Positions 8,422 through 18,070 of a DNA stretch of 64,000 nucleotides are shown here, in pieces; within the stretch, counting starts at the first letter, position 1; every line of letters begins with the position of its first letter. The notes below the pieces were generated by a model that was not told the DNA's origin, did no database searches, and worked only from the letters and a program-made list of their open reading frames with translations. The position numbers and the translations under genes were made by a program. The DNA is from an uncultured Pseudomonadota bacterium (lineage in GTDB: Bacteria > Myxococcota_A > UBA796 > CAJQPC01): assembly GCA_913060515.1 (NCBI GenBank), contig CAJXRZ010000005.1:1-64000 (forward strand), written 5' to 3'.

Positions 8422-9225
8422 ATGAAGAAGTTCATGTTCATCGGCGCGGCGGGGGCTCTGGCTCTCACGGGCTGTACCGCGGTGATGGGAGGGATGGCCG
8501 GTGGCACCCTCTTCGGCGATGGCCACGCGCCTTGGGACCAGGCCAGCGTGGCCACGCTGGGTCAGGCGGTGGTCTGCCTGGGCAGCGACCAGGCTGTGGC
8601 TCCATCGCAGAACTATTCGTTCTCTGGCGAGATCGTCAGCATGGGGGTCATCGAGCCTGGCACCCAAGGGAACCAGGCCAGCTTCGACAACCTGATCCCC
8701 TGCTGGCAAGAGCCTTCCACCACCCTGGTGGTTCGCGACGAGAACGGTGTGAACTGGACTGTGGGCTACGCCTGGCTGGACCAGGGCGGCTGGGACAACA
8801 CCCCCTGGATCGATGTCTGGGAAGGAAGCGAGGTCTCCGTCACCGTCGCACAGGGTGAAGGCGAGAGCGCTGGCTTTGCACTCTACGAGCAGGGTCGTCT
8901 GACCTACGCCATGGAGTCCGGCCGTGACGGCCAAGCGGGCATCGACGCCCACATCGAGGGCATGTCGGTCTCCGTCGAAGACGAGGTCGGAACCGTGAGC
9001 ACCCCATGCGGAGAACGCACGGCCCTCTCAGTGGCCTGGGCCACCGACTTTGACAGGCTCACCCTGTTCCCCGACGAGGACGGCGCCATCCTCTTCAACA
9101 GCGAGCGCTACACCGCCTGCAACATCACCTCCTACCAGATGGATGATGACGGCAACTGCGAGGACGACCCCAGCACCGACGTGAGCTGGGTGGTCTTCGA
9201 CCGACCGCCGACCAGCTTTGACTGA
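8422..9225 (+). CDS. Lipoprotein of unknown function
   Basis: 267-aa lipoprotein. The ATG at 8422 is preceded by GGAAGGAG at good spacing and opens a conventional signal MKKFMFIGAAGALALTGC with Cys18 as anchor; longer in-frame starts would destroy this signal. After a Gly-rich TAVMGGMAGG stretch the protein is acidic and rich in Trp, Gly and beta-forming residues, with four further Cys (two near 50-90, two near the C-terminus) that may pair. No family is recognised. Its stop overlaps the start of the sulfurtransferase gene by 8 nt, which suggests co-translation. Confidence 0.8.
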   Translation: MKKFMFIGAAGALALTGCTAVMGGMAGGTLFGDGHAPWDQASVATLGQAVVCLGSDQAVAPSQNYSFSGEIVSMGVIEPGTQGNQASFDNLIPCWQEPSTTLVVRDENGVNWTVGYAWLDQGGWDNTPWIDVWEGSEVSVTVAQGEGESAGFALYEQGRLTYAMESGRDGQAGIDAHIEGMSVSVEDEVGTVSTPCGERTALSVAWATDFDRLTLFPDEDGAILFNSERYTACNITSYQMDDDGNCEDDPSTDVSWVVFDRPPTSFD

Positions 9226-9934
9226 CTCGGTCCTTCTGGACGCGCGCAGGAACCCTGGGGAGCTCGCTCCTCGGGGTTCTTTGCGTGTGGACTTGGAGCA
9301 GGACTTGAGCGCCGTGGGCGACCCAGCCCGTGGAGGCCGTCATCCCCTCCCCAGCCTGCAAGCGTGGTGCGCCACCTTGGGCCGTTTTGGTATCTCTCCC
9401 CAGAGCGTGGTGCGCATCTTCGACGACGCTGGCGGCGGGCTCTTCGCTGCGCGCGCGTGGTGGATGCTTCGCGCCGTGGGCCACGAGAATGTGCAGGTGA
9501 TTGCGCAAGAGGAGGTGGTGGAGGCCTGGGTCTCTGCGCGCAGCGAAGCCCGCCCCTGCGCCGACTACCCAGCCTCCCAATGGACTCTGCCCACCCTCTC
9601 CATCGACGAGGTCAAGCTGCGCGCCCAAGACCCGGAGTGGCGCCTGCTCGATGCCCGCGCCGCCGCCCGCTTCCGCGGTGACGTGGAGCACCTGGACCCT
9701 GTGGCAGGACACATCCCGGGCGCCCTGTCCATGCCTTGGCAGCAGCACCGTGACCTCGACTTGGCCAGGGAGTCCTTCGCGTCCCTGCTTGGAGAGACCC
9801 CCAGCACCCGCAGCATCGTGAGCTGCGGTTCCGGCGTCACCGCCTGCTTCCTCGCCTTGCAGATGCACCGACTGGAACTGGGAATGCCCACCTTGTACGT
9901 GGGCTCCTGGAGCGAGTGGTGCCGTCAGCCTTAG
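9218..9934 (+). CDS. Sulfurtransferase, 3-mercaptopyruvate sulfurtransferase-like
   Basis: 238 aa with two rhodanese domains. The inactive N-terminal domain keeps the family pattern GRHPLPSLQAW and AARAWWMLRAVGH. The C-terminal domain has the active-site loop CGSGVTA with Cys203; CG[ST]GVT is typical of mercaptopyruvate sulfurtransferases rather than thiosulfate sulfurtransferases (CRKGVT). The expected reaction is transfer of sulfur from mercaptopyruvate to thiol acceptors in the cytoplasm. It is shorter than usual (about 280 aa), mainly at the N-terminus. The TTG start at 9218 overlaps the upstream lipoprotein and is the only early start; no good RBS is visible, so coupling is likely. It ends in a convergent overlap with the next gene. 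Confidence 0.87.
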   Translation: MTDSVLLDARRNPGELAPRGSLRVDLEQDLSAVGDPARGGRHPLPSLQAWCATLGRFGISPQSVVRIFDDAGGGLFAARAWWMLRAVGHENVQVIAQEEVVEAWVSARSEARPCADYPASQWTLPTLSIDEVKLRAQDPEWRLLDARAAARFRGDVEHLDPVAGHIPGALSMPWQQHRDLDLARESFASLLGETPSTRSIVSCGSGVTACFLALQMHRLELGMPTLYVGSWSEWCRQP

Positions 9935-10890
9935 GTGGCATCCTCCGGCAACCAAGCGCTCGTCCATGACTTGAAGAAGGGAGGCTGCCAATACTCCTTC
10001 TTCCAGGCCTTGTAGAGGCCGAAGAGCCGCAGCCCGAGCATCACAAACAAGCCGCCCATCAAGACCAGGCCGCCGATGGCAATGCCCACGTCGCCGAAGA
10101 TGGCGCCGGTGGCCCCCATGAGCATAGCCAAGACCATCATCACCACCACGTGCATGCCGCCCAAGAGCAGTGAGAGGCGGGCGTGGTAGCGAACCAGAGG
10201 GTTGCTGTTCTTGAGGTTGATCAAGCTGAAGATCAGCCAGATGAGCTGCACGGGGGCGTGGCAGGTGGCCGCCAAGCGGTCGTTGCTCTGGGGGGCCTGG
10301 GTCATCTCGGCGTCGGCGTGCACCGGCTTGGCCATCCGCTCGCCGAGCAGCTCCATCAAGGCCACCGACTCCACGGCGTTGACCGGTTCGATGTCTTTGA
10401 GCAGGGTGAAGGTCTTCACGGAGCTGGACTGGTAGGGATTGTTGCTGTCCCCAGTCGTGCTGACCTTGGCCTGAATGGCCCGCCACTGAATCAACTTGGA
10501 GGGCTGAACGAACTCCAAACCGGAGATGTTCGCGAAGGCGAGCTCTCCTGTCTTGGAGGTGATCACGCGACGCCGAAGGTCGACGCGTACCTCCGAGCTC
10601 TCCGAGAGGCTCTTGGCGCGAAGCAGTCGAATGACGCCGGCCAGGGCACCCGCGATGGCGATGAGGAGCGCCGGAATTCCGACCAGCAATCCGATCACCA
10701 GGGCATCGTTGCTGCCTTGCCCCGCCTCGTCGTACATGCCCCCACCGCACAATCCGCCGCAGAGAACGGCCAGGAAGGGGATGAGGATGAGGAAGACCAG
10801 GCCGCGCTTGCGGTGCCATTGGACCGGTGTGCGCAGCACGATCTCGTGCTCGCTCTCCTCAAAGCAATCCTTGAGCTTCACAAACTGCAC
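9931..10890 (-). CDS. Membrane protein with DUF4870/Tic20-like C-terminal part
   Basis: 319 aa. Two hydrophobic helices near residues 29-48 and 65-92 are separated by a Gly-rich loop. A cytoplasmic PH-like stretch follows (about 95-165, with VDLRRRVITSKTGELAFANISGLEF). Then come three or four helices from about residue 205 that begin LAATCHAPVQLIWLIFSLI, a pattern like DUF4870. The first half resembles membrane proteins in which a beta-rich domain follows two TMs. Function unknown. It is convergent with the sulfurtransferase gene (stop codons overlap) and stands alone on this strand. Confidence 0.75.
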   Translation of the reverse strand: MQFVKLKDCFEESEHEIVLRTPVQWHRKRGLVFLILIPFLAVLCGGLCGGGMYDEAGQGSNDALVIGLLVGIPALLIAIAGALAGVIRLLRAKSLSESSEVRVDLRRRVITSKTGELAFANISGLEFVQPSKLIQWRAIQAKVSTTGDSNNPYQSSSVKTFTLLKDIEPVNAVESVALMELLGERMAKPVHADAEMTQAPQSNDRLAATCHAPVQLIWLIFSLINLKNSNPLVRYHARLSLLLGGMHVVVMMVLAMLMGATGAIFGDVGIAIGGLVLMGGLFVMLGLRLFGLYKAWKKEYWQPPFFKSWTSAWLPEDAT

Positions 10891-10935
10891 TGGGGCCTCC
10901 GGCGGGCCCCTATAGCGCGTCAGACGGGCTCTTCC

Positions 10936-11532
10936 TTACAGGCGGAATGCAGCCTTGCGGCCGAAGAGCTTGCTGGACTTGCCGTCCACGATCTGGCTGA
11001 CCTGGACTTCTACCTGGCCCTGCTGTGCGCTCACAGGAGCATGGAGCTTGAGGTAGGCGGTCGTCGAGGCATCGGACAGGCTCGAGGCCATGACGAGCTG
11101 ACGGGACTCGCCCACCTTTTTGCCGTCCACGAAGACCTCGCCAACCAGCCAGTAGTCCTTGGCCACCTCAGCGCGGGTTCCGATCACGACGGGAAGCTCG
11201 ACCACCAGTGCGTTGGGCAGGGTCTGAACGATCTCCACCGGGAAGTGGTCTCCCAGTGCGGCCTTGGTGGCCACTGGAGCGGCTTTCTGAACCTTCGCAG
11301 GGGGCGCCTTGGTCTCGCCGAAGGCAGAGAAGTCGTCGTCGTCTTCAAGCTCGAAGGGATCGAAGTCATCCCCATCGATGGCCTTCTCGGCCTTCTCATC
11401 TGCCGCGTCATCGTTGAAGAAGTCGAACTCATCTTCTTCCTCGCTGGCAGCCTCGGTCTCCGTCTCGGCTGCAAGCGCAAGTGGAGAGAGGAAGAGTGCT
11501 CCGAGCACTGCAAGGGTAGAGATTCGCTTCAT
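10936..11532 (-). CDS. Exported acidic protein of unknown function
   Basis: 198 aa. Start chosen at 11532, where a GGAG stands upstream and a standard cleavable signal MKRISTLAVLGALFLSPLALAA begins; a 31-residue upstream extension lacks sense. The mature N-terminus is very acidic (residues about 22-75 with runs of Asp and Glu), then comes an Ala/Lys/Pro linker. The C-terminal domain of about 110 residues is predicted beta-rich (VEIVQTLPNALVVELPVVIG, GEVFVDGKKVG). The acidic tract could bind Ca2+ or a basic partner. No family recognised. Confidence 0.75.
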   Translation of the reverse strand: MKRISTLAVLGALFLSPLALAAETETEAASEEEDEFDFFNDDAADEKAEKAIDGDDFDPFELEDDDDFSAFGETKAPPAKVQKAAPVATKAALGDHFPVEIVQTLPNALVVELPVVIGTRAEVAKDYWLVGEVFVDGKKVGESRQLVMASSLSDASTTAYLKLHAPVSAQQGQVEVQVSQIVDGKSSKLFGRKAAFRL

Positions 11533-11732
11533 GAAAGACGCTCCGAGGAGTTTTGAGGGTGGGGCACCACGGCTGGTCGGGCCGAGGCCCCGTGGTTTTG
11601 CGATGGATTGCAAGAGCCGGGCCAAGCACAGACGGAAAGCTTGTCTTTCCCTGACAGGGCCTTGACACTGGGCTCAGAAGCTTTGTTCCAAGGAGGTGAC
11701 AGCGAATATGGCGTCCAAAATCTGGACGGTGT

Positions 11733-12026
11733 TCAAGATTTTCGAACACCCCAGTAGGGTGCGTAGAGCTCCAAGGGCTTCGGACTGCGAACGCAACATG
11801 CCAAGCGCAGGCCCGGGGCAACGCCCTGCTGGAGCAAGGTGCGGCGCTCCAGGTCTGCCATGGGCGGCACTTCTCCTTCGATGAGCAGAGCGCAGCGCCC
11901 GCAGATGCCCTCTCCCTGGCAGGCGCTCGCGATGGGCACGCCCGCAGCCATCAGCCCGGACCAGAGGTCCAGTTCAGCAGGCACGAGAACGCCTCGCTCC
12001 AGTCCATGGCAATAGTGGGTTGGCAT
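11733..12026 (-). CDS. 2Fe-2S ferredoxin
   Basis: 97-aa cytoplasmic electron carrier. The cluster ligands are in ACQGEGICGRC (C-x5-C-x2-C) and the fourth Cys lies in LACCVRS near the C-terminus. The spacing is the plant/adrenodoxin-type fold with a short C-terminus. ATG at 12026 is preferred; a GTG two codons upstream (12032) is equally in frame. It is divergent from the FKBP lipoprotein gene, 53 bases apart. Two small inverted repeats lie around and just after its stop (11712-11728 and 11728-11750). Confidence 0.88.
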   Translation of the reverse strand: MPTHYCHGLERGVLVPAELDLWSGLMAAGVPIASACQGEGICGRCALLIEGEVPPMADLERRTLLQQGVAPGLRLACCVRSPKPLELYAPYWGVRKS

Positions 12027-12079
12027 GGCCACAGTGTGCCTGAGGAGACGCTTGTGGGCACTCGGGTTATCCGGCGCTC

Positions 12080-13348
<1,269 letters not shown>

Positions 13349-13356
13349 AGCGGTTT

Positions 13357-13380
13357 AGCCCAGGCCTTCGGGGCTGGGTT
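13357..13380 (+). terminator. Hairpin after the FKBP gene
   Basis: A 7-bp stem (AGCCCAG with CTGGGTT, one G-U) continues through a G-G mismatch into two more pairs, capped by a TTCG tetraloop. It starts 9 bases after the FKBP stop. The tail (TCCC) is short, so it is a moderate terminator candidate on the plus strand. Confidence 0.5.
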
Positions 13381-13393
13381 TCCCAACAAGAAA

Positions 13394-13421
13394 CGGGCGC
13401 TCCCAGTGATGGGGGCGCCCG
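13394..13421 (-). terminator. Intrinsic terminator between convergent genes
   Basis: Arms CGGGCGC and GCGCCCG, extended by CCC/GGG across a T-G position, with loop AGTGAT. On the minus strand the stem is followed by TTTCTTGTT, a good T-tract, 30 bases beyond the aminotransferase-like stop. On the plus strand the tail is TCTTGCTCT, so it may work in both directions. Confidence 0.6.
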
Positions 13422-13450
13422 TCTTGCTCTGGGTCTCCAGATTGGAGCGG

Positions 13451-14569
13451 CTAGATGAGCTCCATCACTTCATCGAGCATGTCGGCGAAGAAGACGTTCT
13501 CATCGTCCACACCGATGGTCACTCGGAACAGGTCGTCGTAGGTGTAGTCCTGGAGCGGAACGAAGGTCTTGATCTTCACGCCGCGCTCCAACAAGCCTGC
13601 GCCGATGGCCTTGGCCTTGGGGCCGTCCAAGGTCTGCACCAAGAGGAAGTTGACCTCGGATGGGTAGACCTTGAGGCGACCGGACCACTTGGCCATGCGC
13701 TGGGTCAGAAGATCGCGGGCTGCCTTGGAGCGCTCCCGCAGATCTGGCAGGTGCTGGGTGTCCTGGAGCGTGGCGACACCCATCCGCTCGGTCAGCAGTG
13801 GGATGCGGTAGTTGGTGACCTCGGACTCGAGGGTCTGGATGAGCTCTTGCTTGGCGAGGATGTAGCCGATCCGGGCCGCTGCCATGCCGTAGGCAAAGGA
13901 GAAGGTGCGGGTGCAGACCACGTTGGGGTACTGCCCGACCAGATCCGCCAAGTAGCGGTGCTTTGCGGGGTCCACGTACTGCACGTAGGCCTCGTCCAAC
14001 CAGAAGGTGGACTTGGGGTACTTCTTGATCAGGACTTCGATCTCGTCCCGGCTCACCAACACCTGGCCAGTGGGGTTGTTCGGCGTGGCCAAATACACCA
14101 GGCCGTCTCCCTGCTTGATGGCCGCTTCCAGGTCGCCCAGGTCCAGGGCGAAGTCGTTCTCGGCCTTGAGGGGAACCAGGCGCACTTGCAGGCCCTTCTT
14201 CATCGCACCCAGAGGCACCTTGAAGTAGGTCAGGCTGGGGGTGATGATCGGGTAGCCGCTCTTGCTCGTGAGGTGCTTGAACATGCGCGTGGCGCTGCTC
14301 TTGATGCTGTCACGCACCAAGTGCGGGATGACCTGCTTGAGGATGGGGCCTGAGCCATTCCGCAGGTAGACCATCTGGGGCGTGACGCCGCACTCCTCGG
14401 CGATCAATCGGCGGAGCTCGCTGTTGTCTCCGTCGCTGTAGTTGCGGAGGGCCACACGGCTGTTGTGATTCTGCAGCACATCGATGGCGCCTTGGGCGCA
14501 GTAGGTGCCGTCGTTCAGCCCCAGGTTGATGGGCAGCTTCCAGCCGGATGTGTCGACAGAGGTGGGCAT
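13451..14569 (-). CDS. HisC-like fold-type I aminotransferase homologue lacking the PLP lysine
   Basis: 372 aa, normal length for histidinol-phosphate aminotransferase/CobD-type enzymes. Conserved landmarks are present: LATPNNPTGQ, the cofactor Asp in WLDEAYVQY (Asp192, Tyr195), and the phosphate-binding Arg in MAAARIGY (Arg233). The family motif that carries the Schiff-base lysine, normally SK-x-x-G/A, reads TFSFAYGMAAARIGY, so the Lys is replaced by Phe225 (codon TTT). A Lys-to-Phe change needs more than one base substitution, so a single sequencing error is unlikely. The protein probably cannot run normal transamination. It may bind PLP or a substrate non-covalently, or be regulatory. No amino-acid biosynthesis gene is adjacent. 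Confidence 0.85.
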   Translation of the reverse strand: MPTSVDTSGWKLPINLGLNDGTYCAQGAIDVLQNHNSRVALRNYSDGDNSELRRLIAEECGVTPQMVYLRNGSGPILKQVIPHLVRDSIKSSATRMFKHLTSKSGYPIITPSLTYFKVPLGAMKKGLQVRLVPLKAENDFALDLGDLEAAIKQGDGLVYLATPNNPTGQVLVSRDEIEVLIKKYPKSTFWLDEAYVQYVDPAKHRYLADLVGQYPNVVCTRTFSFAYGMAAARIGYILAKQELIQTLESEVTNYRIPLLTERMGVATLQDTQHLPDLRERSKAARDLLTQRMAKWSGRLKVYPSEVNFLLVQTLDGPKAKAIGAGLLERGVKIKTFVPLQDYTYDDLFRVTIGVDDENVFFADMLDEVMELI

Positions 14570-14604
14570 GGTGTCCTCGATTGTGCTTGGCTGCTAACCG
14601 CATG

Positions 14605-14633
14605 GGCCGCCTTTCGCCGTCAAGGAGGCGGCC
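14605..14633. other. Inverted repeat in a divergent intergenic region
   Basis: Seven-base arms GGCCGCC and GGCGGCC with a 15-nt spacer lie between the divergent HisC-like gene and the Ig-repeat gene. They could be an operator or a leader hairpin for either. No clear -10/-35 pair is visible in the 186-base gap. Confidence 0.3.
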
Positions 14634-14755
14634 AGGATGTGCCAACGGAGCGCTTCCCTTGTCGCTCTTCTGGTCAAGGCCCGGAAAAGGTGGCCTGAGC
14701 TTGCGGATCTTGGGGGCCTTCAGAGGTACCCTGCGCGCCTTGGAGGCATCTGCCC

Positions 14756-17524
14756 ATGTTGCTCAGTGTGCTCGGAATTTCCTCGTCTCTGGCCGCGTCT
14801 CTGACGGTGCTGCCCATGCCCCCGGTCGAGGCCGATGGAAACACCCCTGTGCAGGTGCAGGTCTACGCTCCAGGCGTCATTCCTGGAGATCGCATCCGTG
14901 TCAGGCCAAGCCAAGGTGTGGTGGGCAACGCCGCCATTCCGGCGCCAGACATGGTGATCTTCGAGTACACCCCGGTGACGGCCTTCACTGCGGGCGACGC
15001 CCGTGTGCGCGTTCAGATCCGCGGCAAGGTGGATGAAGACGTCAAGATCCCTGTCGTGCCTCCTGCGGCGGGCGAGCTCAGCGTCAGCTTTGAGCCACAG
15101 ACCTGGACGGGAGGCACCAAGGGCACGGTTGACCTGACTGTCACCGCCAGCGGGCCGCATCCCCTGCCCCTCTCTGCGCGCAGCGTGATGGTCTCCGCCT
15201 CTGCGGGGAGCGTCGGTGCAGTGACCCAGAACGACGACGGTACTTGGTCCGCCAAGTGGACCGCTTCCACCGCCTTGAACGACCCGCAGCACGTCCTCTT
15301 CACGGCGACGGACACCACCGCGCCCTCCCAGGTCGTCGGCTACGGCGCCATCCCCATCTTGGTTGAGCGTACCCAGAATGTGAAGGCCGCCGCGGGCTCC
15401 CAGAACGTGCTGGTCATCGGCAGCGAGCAGTACGGTCCCACGACCGCCGGCCCAGATGGCGTCGCGGTCAAGGCCCTCTTCGACCCGCGCGTGGAGACCG
15501 CCACTCTGCAGAGCGTGGATGAGATGGGCAACCGCAGCGACACCCGGGTCGACCTGGAGCTGGGCAGCAAGCCCGCGCTCGCCATGGCTCCCCTACCGGC
15601 GATGATGCCTACCGGACACGCATTCCGAGTGCATGTGCTGGTGCTCGAGGGCAACGGTCAGCCTTGGCGCGGCGCTGCACCCAAGCTCAACGGCAAGGGC
15701 GGCGAGAGCCTGGGCGAGGGTTGGTACCGCTTTGAGCAGAGCACCGAAGAGGCGCCTGGCACCCTCAAGCTCGAGGTGGCTGTTGAAGGTGAAGAGGCCC
15801 TCCAGGCCAGCCACAGCATCAAGACCGTGGACGCAGTCCCAACGGTGTCCCTGAGCTCCGACCCAGCCGCACTGAAAGAGAAGGCCCGTGACTTCAAGGT
15901 CACCGCACACCTCAAGAGCGCCGATGGCAGCGCCCTGACCAAGCGGAAGGTACGCTTCGAAGTTCAAGGCGCCTCCCCACTGGGCAGCACGCGCGACAAC
16001 GGCGATGGTACCTACACCCAGAAGTACCGCTTGAGTTCGAAGGCTGATCAGGCTGTGGTTCAAGCAGCGCCGACCTTCAAGGCCACTGGTCTCCCAGCCC
16101 GGCACCTGGTGCTCTGGACCGACAAGGCTGTCATTCCGGCCGACGGCGAGGCCACTGTGACCCTGACGGTCGTGGCCCTGGATGCAACCGGCGTTCCGGT
16201 GCCCAACGCCACGGTCAAGCTCTCCACAGCCATGGGCGCGGCGGCCATGAAGCCCGAGGTGACGACCGACAAGTACGGCGTCGCCAAGGTGCAGGTCAAG
16301 AGCAGCCCCAATCCAGGCATCGTGGCCCTTCAGGCGGACGTCAACGGCGTCGTCGGGCGCACTCTACTGACCACCCATGTTCCTGGCGCCGAAGTCCCTG
16401 GTGTGGAGACCGGCGGTTCTGCCGCAGACCGCGCACGGGTCGCTCGCTGGCAGCAGACCTTGGTCTCCCTCAAGATCGGCCGCGTTGGCGCAGACGTGGG
16501 GCCGCCCGCTGCACTGACCCTGAGCTCTGTTCCGTCCTACACCACCCCTGGGGCCGCCGTTTTGGTGACCGTCAAGGTGGTCGATGCCCAAGGCAAGGCG
16601 GTCGTGGACCAAGCTCCGGCCATCCAAGCCAGCATCGGTAGCGTCGGTGGGGTTCAGAACAACGGCGATGGCAGCTACAACGTGCCCGTTCAGCTCCCTG
16701 CTGGAACGGACGGGCCGCTCACGGTCACGGCCACGGTAGCCGGTGCCACGGGCTCCACAGAGCTGCCCACCTTGGCGGGCATGTCACTAGAGGCGGCCGA
16801 CGACGGTGGCCGCGATCCCAAGCCCGGCAAGGACCCCAAAGAGCCCAAGGAAGCGGGAGCTTTCGTTGGCCACGCTCGGGTCATGCTTGGCGGCATGCAC
16901 ACCACCTACACCAGCGTGCGGGACAACACCGACGGCAACGGTCGGGTGCCCTCGGACGTGAGCTTCAGCAAGCGCCCTATCCCTGGTGGCGTGCTTCAGA
17001 TCGACGGGCACGGCGGCCCCAAGGGCATGATTGGCTTTGACGTGGGCCTGTACGCGGGTACCTACACCCTCAAGGTGGAGAGCCTGGAGTTCCGGGACAC
17101 CTTCGTGCCTGCCCACGCTGCGCTCACGGTCGGGACCGTGAAGGGGCCTGCCTACTTCTTTGGAGGCTTGGGCGTTGGAAGCGTGGACACGCCTGTGTTC
17201 CGCTACAACGAAGACCTCACGGACGTTGGCATCTTCGACCGACGCTTGACCGGCGTACGCCTGAGCGCGGGCGCACAGATCGACCAAGAGTCCTTCGCCT
17301 TCCGAATCAACCTGGCCGAGACCTTCGCGCCAGCGCCTGTACTCACCGAACTGGGCGCCTTCTTCGACCTCCCGGTCTCGGGCCCCGTGACTGTCAGTGG
17401 GGGCTACCAGCTGCACCTGCAGCACGCGAGGCTTCCTGTGCCGCCGAGCGGTGAAGGTGCGGACTTCGCGAAGGTGCGCATCCGCCAAGGCGCTCTCAGC
17501 CTGGGTGTGGGCTACTCCTTCTGA
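14756..17524 (+). CDS. Ig-like repeat protein with C-terminal outer-membrane barrel-like domain
   Basis: 922-aa exported protein. The signal MLLSVLGISSSLAASL has no Lys/Arg. Repeated Ig-like modules follow, at least five between about residues 20 and 670. The clearest are of the invasin/BIG_1 kind (VIPADGEATVTLTVVALDATG; DNGDGTYTQKYRLSS; NNGDGSYNVPVQLP). After an Asp/Lys/Pro linker (about 675-700) the last 220 residues show alternating beta-strands with aromatic ends and finish in GVGYSF, the terminal Phe expected of an outer-membrane beta-barrel. A likely role is a surface-exposed or periplasm-spanning adhesin or structural protein. It is convergent with the DUF1993 gene (13-nt overlap). Confidence 0.8.
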   Translation: MLLSVLGISSSLAASLTVLPMPPVEADGNTPVQVQVYAPGVIPGDRIRVRPSQGVVGNAAIPAPDMVIFEYTPVTAFTAGDARVRVQIRGKVDEDVKIPVVPPAAGELSVSFEPQTWTGGTKGTVDLTVTASGPHPLPLSARSVMVSASAGSVGAVTQNDDGTWSAKWTASTALNDPQHVLFTATDTTAPSQVVGYGAIPILVERTQNVKAAAGSQNVLVIGSEQYGPTTAGPDGVAVKALFDPRVETATLQSVDEMGNRSDTRVDLELGSKPALAMAPLPAMMPTGHAFRVHVLVLEGNGQPWRGAAPKLNGKGGESLGEGWYRFEQSTEEAPGTLKLEVAVEGEEALQASHSIKTVDAVPTVSLSSDPAALKEKARDFKVTAHLKSADGSALTKRKVRFEVQGASPLGSTRDNGDGTYTQKYRLSSKADQAVVQAAPTFKATGLPARHLVLWTDKAVIPADGEATVTLTVVALDATGVPVPNATVKLSTAMGAAAMKPEVTTDKYGVAKVQVKSSPNPGIVALQADVNGVVGRTLLTTHVPGAEVPGVETGGSAADRARVARWQQTLVSLKIGRVGADVGPPAALTLSSVPSYTTPGAAVLVTVKVVDAQGKAVVDQAPAIQASIGSVGGVQNNGDGSYNVPVQLPAGTDGPLTVTATVAGATGSTELPTLAGMSLEAADDGGRDPKPGKDPKEPKEAGAFVGHARVMLGGMHTTYTSVRDNTDGNGRVPSDVSFSKRPIPGGVLQIDGHGGPKGMIGFDVGLYAGTYTLKVESLEFRDTFVPAHAALTVGTVKGPAYFFGGLGVGSVDTPVFRYNEDLTDVGIFDRRLTGVRLSAGAQIDQESFAFRINLAETFAPAPVLTELGAFFDLPVSGPVTVSGGYQLHLQHARLPVPPSGEGADFAKVRIRQGALSLGVGYSF

Positions 17525-18030
17525 GGCGCTGGCGTCACCTCGATGGCGCCCAGAAAGTCACGCTTGCCCAGCTTCACGCCGTTGTGGCGGAGGATGGCGT
17601 AGGACATGGCCGCGTGGAAGAAGAAGTTCGGCATGGCGAACTGCCGCAGGTAGGCCTGACCACTCATAGTCATGCCGCGCATCAAGGTGAGGGTCTCCTC
17701 CCTGTTGCCCTCGAAGGACTCAGGGCTGACCTGGGCCAACAGGGCACGCACGTCGGAGATGCGCGCTTGGAGCTCCTCTACGGTGGCGGGTCCGTCCTCG
17801 TGGGCGGCCGCCTCGACGCCGCCCATTCGGGTGGCGACGAACTTGCCTGTATCGCAGGCCGACTGGATGTTCCGGGTCAGGTTGAACTGGTCTGGCGCGA
17901 GGCGCGCCTCCAGTAGGCGGGAGACATCAAAGCCTCTCTCCTCTGCATCTTTGCTGGCCAAGTCCAGCCACTTGCTCATGTTCTCGAGGGTGCGGCTCAG
18001 GGTAGGTACGGACTCGGCGTGCAAGGACAT
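17512..18030 (-). CDS. DUF1993 family protein
   Basis: 172-aa soluble protein matching DUF1993. It begins MSLHAESVPTLSRTLENMSKWLDLA, shows the characteristic LLEARLAPDQFNLTRNIQSACDTGK, and later has FFFHAAMSYAILRHNGVKLGKRDFLG. The fold is a DinB-like four-helix bundle by family knowledge. The function is not established. AGGAG stands just upstream of the ATG. It lies 40 bases after the OmpA-family gene on the same strand and its end overlaps the convergent Ig-repeat gene. Confidence 0.88.
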   Translation of the reverse strand: MSLHAESVPTLSRTLENMSKWLDLASKDAEERGFDVSRLLEARLAPDQFNLTRNIQSACDTGKFVATRMGGVEAAAHEDGPATVEELQARISDVRALLAQVSPESFEGNREETLTLMRGMTMSGQAYLRQFAMPNFFFHAAMSYAILRHNGVKLGKRDFLGAIEVTPAPQKE

Positions 18031-18070
18031 TTAGGAGACTCCTGTGTGGGGAGCCCCTCCCTAAACACGG

